64,000 bases of DNA from Macrolepiota albuminosa (Eukaryota > Basidiomycota > Agaricomycetes > Agaricales > Agaricaceae). The notes under the pieces are model-generated. The model made no database searches, was not told the origin of the DNA, and worked only from the letters and a program-made list of their open reading frames with translations. This document shows, piece after piece, positions 55,836 to 64,000 of this stretch; the first letter of the stretch is position 1, and each line of letters begins with the position of its first letter. The DNA is taken from the NCBI GenBank assembly GCA_027475525.1, contig JAMWFC010000116.1, forward strand, positions 1,549,826-1,613,825. Direction: 5' to 3'. Made by a program: the position numbers and the translations under genes.

Positions 55836-56479
55836 TTTAAAAAAAACATATACACATATTTGAAAAAAAAAAACAGAATCTTACAACTTGGTAAAAGAAA
55901 AAAACAATAATACACTCAACACAGAAAAAAACAACTTAAAATATAGATATATAGAAAATAAAAGTATAATTCTTTAACATAAAAAAATTGATTAATTACT
56001 CAGCAAAGATAGCAGAAAAGAGGAGCAACATAATAGCTGGTAAAAATAGCTGAAAAAGAGCAAATATTGAGGACATGGTGGTAATAGCCAGTAGAAATAG
56101 CCAATAAAGATAGCCAAAAGGGAGCAAATATTGAGGACATAGCTGGTAGAGAAAGAGACATAGCAATGGCTGAGATCATGTGAGGGGCACAAATTTCGAG
56201 GACAAAATGTGTGCCAAAGCAGGTAGTAAAACCTCGTCTACTAAAGTAGACCTCAGAACAAGAAATTTGTCATAGTTCATGGTAAAAGTTCCACTTTACC
56301 AGAAGATACAATCAGGAAAGTTATTCTTGCAATTTTTTACTAATAATGCTAGGCAGATGCTTTGCACTCTAGATTTGTCAGACAGAAGTTATCTAGCACA
56401 GCCATTGTAAAATATGTTTGTGTCCAATCAAATGTACTAGGGACTAGCTTTGAGTGGATGGTATCCTCTACTAACATTT
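55836..56479. other. A-rich sequence with Gypsy tail-like end
   Basis: 55850-56000 is A-rich. AGAGCAAATATTGAGGACAT occurs at 56057 and in near-identical form at 56123. A GGGGCACAAATTTCGAGGAC string near 56185 resembles the segment that follows pol in many Gypsy elements. No gene. Confidence 0.35.
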
Positions 56480-57173
56480 CTATTCTAAAACACTTGCATG
56501 AAATGATAGTGATGTAGTATACTCTAGTTGTGTGAAGAATTCATTGTATTGGATTCTTGAAACAATCATATCTGTTAATACAGAACCTATTTGTGGCTGG
56601 CCAATTTTCTGGATATCTTTTATTGGCACATTATTCTCTAGTTCCTGTTGCTTGTCTTGCATGATTTAATTGAAGCTAGCATCTTGAAGTCTGCTCAGAA
56701 AATCTGAAATCATGGACAGATCTGCTGACAGATGTCCCAGGATGCTATCTACTGATAGAAGTTCAACATCTATTTCATTTGCAGGGATTCACCAGAGCTT
56801 CTGTCCATTGTCTGATATTGGAGTTGTAAATTTTGTGGATACTACATCCTCACACTATAATGGCAGGTATGCATAGGAGCTTCTTCTCTTCTGTTTTTAA
56901 GTAAATGGTACCTTCATTTTTGTTAACCTCATAGTTTTTGAATCTCTTTGGATTGTCCAAGATCTTGGAGAACAGTTCATCTTCACAGTATCTCCCTTTG
57001 ACCAACTCTACCAGGTCTATAAATTCCTCTTCTTTGGTCAGCATCTCTTCAAGTGAAAGTGGTGTCAATTCCCCATATTTGTTATTCAGCAATTGAGATC
57101 TTTTAGTGTATGATTTATCTCTTGCCATTTTCTTGGCATTTCTCTCCTGATCAGGTTGTTGTACTTCCTGCAT
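56480..57173 (-). pseudogene. Gypsy I integrase N-terminal region
   Basis: LVELVKGRYCEDELFSKIL, FKNYEVNKNEGTIYLK and KKLLCIPAI mark the segment before the integrase zinc finger. 56662-56480 continues weakly (MIVSRIQYNEFF). The catalytic core is absent. Confidence 0.55.
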
Positions 57174-57261
57174 GTCATATTTTTCTTGCTAGGCTTCTTT
57201 CTTGCTAGCAACCTGATTATGAGCTTCTTCCTTGTCACTTTTCCAGATTGAGGCTGATGGT

Positions 57262-58457
57262 CTATACCATCTCCTCCCCCTTGTGTTGTCTCTCTGGTAC
57301 AATATGTGGCACCCAACCCCTGGTCCCACCATGTGACCCACATCTGCTCACCATCCCAGCTGTGGCTTGTTTACAACAAGAGGCCCTTATCCCCATTGAA
57401 GGGCCCAGCACAGAGCCTGTGGACTCATCAGGTTTGAGATATGCTTCCTTGCTCTCTGTACCAACCAACACCAGCATTGTCATCATCTGACTTCCCAAGT
57501 TGTTGTTGTCCATAGCATCAAAGTATGTGTATTTACTCCTTGCCCTGACCATACCTGGTTGTTTATTTGAGTAAAGATATGACAACATGTCTGAGACAAT
57601 ATTTTCCATCCCTGGTACATACACTATTTCAAAATCAAACTCTGATATCTTTTCCAGCCACCTGGCCTGTCTCCCCAACAGACCCTTCTGCAATGCCAGG
57701 TGTACCAAACCCTTATGGTCAGTGAACCAACAGAAGCAAACTCCTTGTAGTATATCTCTGTAGTATAACATTGTCTCACCATTTTGATCTTATATACCAG
57801 GTAGTTCTGCTGAGCATCGTTTAGCTTGGGTCAAAAGAAGGCTGTGACCCTTGCTGTTATCCAGTCCTCTTCTTGACAGATAACTTCTGCTATCCCAGTC
57901 ACATACTTGTCCATAATCATGTTCACTGGAGGTTGGTCCTTGCCATATGCCAAGGATGTCCTGTGGTGGTCTTGACACTTTGATGCCAGCTGCTTTATGT
58001 CCTTGAATGCTCTTTGATGGGTGAATTCCCAGCAAAATGGAATGGTGTCCCTGGTCAAAGAATGTAATACCCCCATAGGTATGCAGGTGCAGCTGATATC
58101 ATTTGCCAAGTATCCAGCTGCATCCAAGAATCTCCTTAAAAAATTGCAGTTAGTAGGTGTTTTCCACCAGACTGCCAATGCCTCTTCTCTAAAGTGGTTG
58201 GTTTTATGTAAATCCATTTTTACACTATATGACTTGAGACTGGAGGGTTTACTGGCCTGTGAAGACATGCCAGTACAGCCAACTAGGCAGTTATGAACCA
58301 GGTGTCCCATCTCCCCACAGTTGAAGCATTTCCCTGATGCCCAATACTTGCTTTTCTCCTCAGGAGACAGCTTTCTGCACCTGATCTTCAAGGCTTTTTC
58401 TTCTTCAGGCTTGGCCTTACTCACATATGATGCCTTAGATGTCCCTCTTTTGGCCAA
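57262..58457 (-). pseudogene. Gypsy I nucleocapsid fused to RT end, RNase H
   Basis: One open frame (58457-57831) reads CFNCGEMGHLVHNC, a complete CCHC knuckle, and then directly FLRRFLDAAGYLANDI and FCWEFTHQRAFKDIKQL, the RT connection. Protease and the RT palm are missing, so about 2-3 kb were deleted with the frame kept. 57771-57262 holds FTDHKGLVHLALQKGLLGRQ, RWLEKISEFDFEIVYVPG and NIVSDMLSYLYS, the RNase H end. Confidence 0.7.
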
Positions 58458-58469
58458 GTAAGGTTGGGT

Positions 58470-61232
58470 ATTTGTTTTATGACCATTGTAAGATGGGAAT
58501 TTACTCCTGCTCTGGCCAGGACAGGGTCATTTCTCACCATGCCTCTTAAAACATCCCAAGTGTTTATCAGATTGCTCATGGCACATGGTATCTGAGTTAG
58601 ATCCCTCTCCAACTACCAGATCTACTGATTCAGCTATTTTGACAAATTTTGCCTTTGCGACACCTTTTTCTATTTTGATGTTCCAGGGTTAAGGCCCACT
58701 CAATATAACTCCCTCTGGATAGATGGCCAAAACCCATTAAACAGCTTTACCACCTTCTCCTTCTTGTTGGTCAAACCCACAATGGTAAACAATTCATCAA
58801 TGTAGTCCTGCATACTCATCTTTCCTTGCTGTAGATTCTGTAGCTTACTACATTGCTGTCATGACCCCTCCCATCCAGGACCCCCCTGGGGCATCCCCAG
58901 AACCCCATCCAGAACCCCTCCTCTGACCCCACGACACAACCCCTGCTATCATGACCACTGACACTGCCATCATGAGCATCAAGGCCCGCCATCACACTGT
59001 ACCTCCAACAATCCTGCATCACGGACCCCGGGATTATCTGGTGGCATGACCACCACCCCACAATCAACAATTGGATCATGCCATTCAACCTGGCCATCAC
59101 ACATCATGCATCATGACCCACCTCTGCACCAATTGATTGTGCACCCCGCATGCACAATCCCCAGTATACAGTTTCCTTTCCATTACTCAATGCCTCCCAG
59201 AACTTTCCCCAGACATCCCGGAACCCCATAGTACTTATAGAGTAGCCCTCTCCTTGTATTTGCTAGTCTTGATATTACATTGATTGTTTGTGTGCCCTTT
59301 GATTGACTGGTATGCACTGACTGGCATGCTTGGCTGGTATGCTTCAATTGGCACGCTCAACTTGTTTGTGTGCTCTTAAGATTGGTACACACTTTGCAAC
59401 TTAAACTCTACTAACTGGGTCTTGTCCTAGAACTCCTGGTTCTCAACTTGGCTCTAACCCTTTAAAACCTTTCGACTTCACCTGATCCCCGGACTAAGTC
59501 CCTTACCCTAGAAATCCACTGTTCACGTCTTGAACCCTGGAGCACAGTCCAGAGTTCCAGACACCTGGGTACACATAGATCAAATCCGCCTCATAAGGGT
59601 GTTGCTTTCCTGGAAAGCCCCCAACTCAGCGGAACCTGACAATTGCTTGTTCCAATAGTTGATTGGAAAGCAATTGTTGAACAATTCTTTGAAAAATTGT
59701 TCCAAGGACCACTCCTCCAGGGCCTGTGATACCTTGTGCAAGTTGAATGTCTATGCTCATGATGTCAAAAATTCTGATATCATGAGAACCTGATGCTCTT
59801 TTTGTACTAATCCATACTTAATGTAGGACATAGCATGAGTCATGAACTGCAGAAATGCCTGAAGGTCTGGGAACTCCCCATACTTGGCCAGTGGAGTTGG
59901 CTTTATCAATGATATGGGAGGATTGGGCTTAATTTTCCCTTTCTTGGCCAATTTATTCATTCCCCTCCTTTTCCTTTGTTGCTGGTCATCATTTTCCTCC
60001 CCAGATGATGATGATGATGATGATGGGGAATTCTCATCTCCAAATGTCAATGATCCTGAGCTGGACAGGTCCCTGGCCTTGCTATAGCTGTCAGAGTCAC
60101 TGTCCTCACTTGAGCTACTGGGGTCATTGTTGTTGCTGCTTTGTGATGACTCTGGGTCATCAGAGTCTCTCAATGAATCTTCCCTGTTCTCTTTTATATG
60201 CTCAAAGGCACAGCCCAGCACACTATCTCTTGCAACTTGCTGGAAGGATTATATCCTGTTGGATCCTTATCTCTTCATCATTCTTTTACTTCTGTTTTGC
60301 ACACAGTGTGTTACCCAATTTATCATGCTCTCAAGCTTATTAGAAATGGGCTCAGATACTGCCCATTTAGACCAGCATTGTCCATTCTTTCTTATGGCAT
60401 GCTACAGCTGGCGAATTTCCTTGCCAGTTGCTTTTTCTGTCTTAGGCATTCCTGAAGCTCTTTGCATGAGGGGGCCCTCACTCCGTCTGCCCTTCTCTTT
60501 TCCATCACCACCCTCTTCAAGGCTGCACAGTCAGCTTCTCAAGGTGCTGAGGGTGAATCATGGTCATTGGATTCTGGGTCCATTTCAGAGGATTGCCAAT
60601 TCCCTCATGCTAATTCAGGATCCACTTCTGGCTATCCCCTTATGCATTGTTCTTGGTCCTCGGCTCCCTCTGCCTGGTGATCTGGTGGAACAAGCATCTT
60701 TCTTGCCTGCACGTCCACTACCTCCTGTTGAGCCTCAGTCATGCCCTTCCTTGCTAGCTGAATGGTCTCTGGCTGTTCTGTAGACAAATTTTCTTCACCC
60801 AACATGTTGGGTTCTGTGCCAGGGTCCCTCACCCATCGATGCAAGGCCCCATCTGGCACACTGTTTTCCTGCAGGAATTCCCTATTTGCATGGGGAGTCA
60901 CATAGTTAACTTTTATTGATTCCACATTGGTATCACTACTACTACTGATGGAAGTGTTTTTCTCTGTCCCCAATTCACCTGGCATGGGTTGTGTGATTGG
61001 TTCCTTATTTACTCTGCTGCTTCTTCTCCCCATCACAGTGTGTGCATTTCCTGGTGCTCTCCACTGGAGTGGGAGTTTTGTTGTGTGGGTCTCCAGCTGG
61101 CCCAGTCCCCAGGGGAGTTGCCTCCCCTTGCTTCCGGGCAGCAGGGTTATTGCCCTTTTTTGGTTGGCTTGCCGCGCTCAGAGTTGCACTCCTGAGCCGG
61201 GCAGAATATCTAGTGGGATTGTTAGCTGACAT
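58470..61232 (-). pseudogene. Gypsy I gag
   Basis: ATG at 61232-61230 (MSANNPTRYSARLRSATLSA), a start typical of this gag type. Basic and Ser/Asp-rich regions follow, including a (GAT)n run at 60004-60027 read as poly-Ser. The capsid part near 59880-59760 reads ALQFMTHAMSYIKYGL-like and 58612-58421 completes it. LTR D splits it, and several stops occur. Confidence 0.6.
58857..59641 (-). mobile_element. Solo LTR D, copy 2
   Basis: 785 bases, minus strand TGTCAGGTTCCGCTGAG...GGTCATGACA, flanked by a perfect ATTGC duplication (58852-58856 and 59642-59646). Second copy of the LTR at 40965-42293. ORFs inside (58816-59100, 59046-59231) are not genes. Confidence 0.92.
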
Positions 61233-61347
61233 TTTTCGAAAGGTTGACTCACAACTAGGACGCCTTCGGTTGATCAGACCGGAGTGGGCGCACAAGATAT
61301 GAGTCGGTTGGTTTTAAGCTTGTAGGACTTTTGAGAAGTTCAAAATA

Positions 61348-61557
61348 TGTAACGGCAGTCTACCGAATAAGGCAGAGTACAGTCACACTTAAGAAGTTCG
61401 GCAGTCGAGAACTGGTGTAAGTCCTGTAAAATTGCAAAACCTCAACAAAATTATCTAAGGCCTTTTATACTTCGGAGAGATACGGAACCGTAGTTATGAT
61501 CCGTCTAACCATAGGTCAACTCCTGAACTCCGGAGTAACTCGGTCACGCCCATTACA
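61348..61557 (-). repeat. 5' LTR of Gypsy I
   Basis: 210 bases, minus strand TGTAATGGGCGTGACC...GCCGTTACA, with a TATAAAAGG box near 61470. CpG-rich, unlike the coding region it serves. Related sequence at 1361-1462. Confidence 0.7.
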
Positions 61558-62099
61558 GATGGCAACTGTGTTGATTTCCTGGCATACAGGTAGCAAATAC
61601 ATGAAGCTTGTATAGATAAGTAAAAAGGGAGAATAAGATAAAGAGGAACAATGAGCAAGACAAGTCTAAGTTAAGTAATAAGGAGAAACGATGAAGTAAT
61701 AACCTACTGACTAGGAGTTTGAATAGGAACTCGAATATTAGGAGAGACGAGGAGAGTGGGTACTCGGTAATTATGTCGGATTTCGGAATGGACTTGACAA
61801 GGGATCTTGACATTTTGGTTGCTATGGGTAGTAAGGACATGAGAGATAAAACTATTTCTGCATAGGATGGGTCATTTGTGTGGCTTCCCATGGTGTTGGG
61901 GCGTGGCTTAGCGTAAGATGAGGTAGTGACTTCCATGTTTCCCTTTCTCAGTTTCTTTTCGACACCTTTCAGGTCGTGTGTCGGGTTTTCCGGTTTATGT
62001 AGTTATCTAATTCACACCATCTGCACGGCATTCTGTGATGTCGAGTGTCGTGGGATGTACACTGTTGTGTGTGTGTCAATGAGAAGACGTATGCGGTCA
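61558..62099. other. 3' flank of the kinase-like gene
   Basis: Between the LTR and the stop of the host gene. The 127-codon minus-strand ORF (61553-61936) overlaps the LTR border and is Leu/Ser/Phe-rich at its end. I do not accept it as a gene. Confidence 0.4.
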
Positions 62100-63722
62100 C
62101 TATTTAGGATGAAATAATCTATGGAAGAATGTTATGCGGACGCGGACAAATCGAGCGACTCGGCGTATGCAACTAATGATGTCGAATACCCATGGATATT
62201 CACAGATACGCCGCAAAAATTTAAGGTACGGCGGAACAGGAGGCTCACGAAAAGCTGTCCATTTTTCCACAAAATTAGGATCAAGGCCTGCCCATCGATC
62301 GTAGGTATCATAAAGCCCAGCTGTACCATTGGATCGAGGTATCAAAGAGGAGAGTATACGTTCAGGTGTTTGCGGAAGGACCTCTTGTTCAAAAAATTGT
62401 AAGGCTTCTGAGGCTTTAAACCGCCGTTCAATGTATCGGGTTGTCATCTTGTCGAATAAGGGTGCCAGCATGGGAACGGTCCGCGTCATATGCTAAAAGT
62501 CATGCGATCAGACTTTTTTAAGCAGGTGAAGGAGTGCTGGCCTACTTGAAACTCGTGACAGAACATGATACCTAGCATCCCGACATCGAAGGCAAAGGGG
62601 TTAAAATCAAACTCGCCCTGCGACGTATCTGCTGGGGCTTGAAAACACAATGTGTTAAAAGCTATATGGCTGGGGAGACGACACTCGTCCAGGGACATTG
62701 TCGGCGGAAATATTGTGGAACCATCGAAATCACAAAGCGCGTAAGTCAATTTACTTTGTGAGCGTAGCAACCGACGAAAGGGATTGCTTCTGTCGAAGTC
62801 TCTGTCAAGATGATTGACTAGAATGTTGCTTGTCTTGATGTCCTGGGCCAAAGACGTATTAGAGGAAATCGAACCGTGAATATGGCTACGTACTCCATGA
62901 AATATTCTGTGTTCATGAAGGAAAGACAGTCCCTGACAGCAAAATAAGGACCGGTTCAGTGAAGGGTAGTAAAAACTGCACCTTTAATAGACAGTGTATG
63001 AAATGAAAAACTTCATGTATACTTTCAAGAGGAGGACCGAGAGGTATCGTACCCCACCTTGTTCGCGAGCTCTCGGTAAGCAACTTGTCCATATATGGAT
63101 GATACCCCTACCTAGGCATGATAGCAAGCCAATGTCCTTCATACGGAAGAAGATCCAGAACTGGTATCACATTACAAAAGTCATTTATGGAGCGCGGTAT
63201 TCCTTGGTTCTGGAGGTATCTCAGAACACGAAACTCTTCACTGTCGTTGAGTATTGCTTTCACTGCAACATGGCGCCCGCACTGATCTTGAGCAAAACTA
63301 ACAGTGGCCTGCCAGCCCGGGAGAAATCATCGGCATGGTTGTGAATATTAGAAAAAAAGAAAGAAAGAAAGAAAGAGAAAAGATCGCAAGGTACGTACCC
63401 GATGACCAATGTATGCGTGAAAAGGCGGGAATCCTTTAGGGCTAACGTTTTTTAGGCCGCCGTGATAACCGCCTTCATATGGATAGGGAAAAACAGTCTC
63501 TTGTGCTTCTGCACCTGGCGGATACATTTCAACAACAAGATCACCGTCGTTTTCAGGTTTATGCCGATGATACAAAGTGTAACCATGTTCAAGAAACCAC
63601 GACCTGACGCGATCTGAGTCCCACCAGGTGGCTCTCCGACAGAGCAATTGGTAAAATCCTGGGTCTCCCTCCGGTGGGCCCTTACGAAGTAAGGAGTCTA
63701 GATTATCGTACAACGAGGACAT
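62100..63722 (-). CDS. Protein-kinase-like host gene, six exons
   Basis: Predicted 441-residue protein. Exons (minus): 63722-63399, 63308-63112, 63057-62982, 62932-62894, 62842-62546, 62492-62100. All five introns (90, 54, 49, 51, 53 bases) have GT-AG ends and keep the frame. Start ATG at 63722. Kinase landmarks: VAVKAI with the ATP-anchoring Lys; EEFRVLRYL with a possible alpha-C Glu; FLHEHRIFHGDIKTSNILVN, the catalytic loop with HGD for HRD plus the Asn; CDFDGS, where DFG reads DFD; FDFNPFAFDVGMLG, the alpha-F Asp region. No clear Gly-rich loop. Catalytic Lys, Asp and metal-binding Asp are kept, so activity is possible but unproven. I recall similar proteins across agarics. Higher CpG content than the transposon block. 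Confidence 0.85.
63349..63378 (+). repeat. (GAAA)n microsatellite in intron 1
   Basis: Runs of GAAA/AAAG in the first kinase intron, read as CTTT on the coding strand; supplies its pyrimidine tract and probably its unusual 90-base length. Confidence 0.85.
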
Positions 63723-64000
63723 GATGTAGGGGCAAAGGTGACTTTCACTGCTTGAAGGGCAGTCAGTACTGTGTCAATGGACAAACAATACGTTTCACAC
63801 ACGGCTAAAATTTGTCAGCATTACATAAGTCCAGGGGGCACATGTTACGCACCGGAGAAATCCGAGGTACGAGGTTGGGGGAGGTTACCGAGGGTCTCAA
63901 ACATGAAAAATTTTTAGCCAGAATCTATGCTTGCAGAGCTTGTCCTGGGTTGTCAGACACATTAATTCACATTGATTATGAGTATTTAATGTGTACAGAG
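63723..64000. promoter_or_regulatory. Upstream region of the kinase-like gene
   Basis: Only 278 bases to the window edge. No ORF and no clear TATA box; this is where its promoter should lie. Confidence 0.3.

Larger units (their letters stand above)
56480..61557 (-). mobile_element. Gypsy element I, internally deleted and 3'-truncated
   Basis: Minus strand. The 5' LTR (61348-61557) is followed by gag, an in-frame nucleocapsid-RT joint, RNase H tail and integrase start; no 3' LTR was found. A solo LTR D (58857-59641) lies in gag. Confidence 0.75.

Noticed and set aside
61553..61936. 127-codon minus-strand ORF as a host gene
   Set aside because: It crosses the LTR border of Gypsy I, has a low-complexity end and no recognisable domain.
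1..64000. tRNA, rRNA or other RNA genes
   Set aside because: I saw no cloverleaf or conserved rRNA sequence by eye; tRNAscan-SE and Infernal would settle it.

Overview
The window looks like a piece of a mushroom-forming basidiomycete (Agaricomycete) genome. The evidence is: 47-57 base introns with GTNNGN donors and short polypyrimidine-poor AG acceptors; a host protein-kinase-like gene of a type I know from agaric genomes; and retroelement, Helitron and tyrosine-recombinase ORFs that all resemble agaric families. I cannot name the species. Family assignments are by recognition from memory, not by a search.

Layout. Bases 1-4.1 kb are relatively CpG-rich, hold two copies of a dispersed repeat (called J here) and a short decayed coding-like stretch, and have no convincing gene. 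From about 4.3 to 61.5 kb nearly everything is transposon. 4.5-8.9 kb is a jumble of Ty3/Gypsy fragments (family G) around the N-terminal ORF of a fungal Helitron. 9-10.6 kb has LTR-like repeats, a 100-base assembly gap and the 3' end of a second Helitron. 13.5-29.1 kb is an old family G Gypsy element on the minus strand, split by a 12.3 kb Gypsy element F (14595-26929, 174-base LTRs, near-perfect target duplication). F carries gag-pol with a chromodomain plus a third long ORF of unknown function between pol and the 3' LTR. F itself contains a 990-base solo LTR. 29.9-36.9 kb is an almost intact autonomous Helitron with a four-exon Rep-helicase gene. 40.1-46.1 kb is a nest with every step visible by target-site duplication: solo LTR C in solo LTR D in one LTR of an RT-less Copia element, which itself split a second copy of the F-type third ORF. 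48.8-54.9 kb is a DIRS-like tyrosine-recombinase element broken up by other debris. 56.5-61.6 kb is a deleted Gypsy element (family I) with a nested solo LTR D. The only convincing host gene is a six-exon kinase-like gene at 62100-63722, minus strand.

Three window-wide patterns matter most. First, seven tandem duplications all have a period of exactly 77 bases. The three that lie in coding sequence break a frame that is restored when one copy is ignored. This looks like an assembler k-mer joining artefact, not biology. Second, the transposon block shows CpG-to-TpG/CpA decay. All three reverse transcriptases whose active site can be read have the second catalytic Asp changed to Asn by the same GACGAY-to-GACAAY change, as methyl-CpG deamination would predict. 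Third, element F suggests that a recurrent agaric hypothetical protein is actually the third ORF of a large Gypsy clade.
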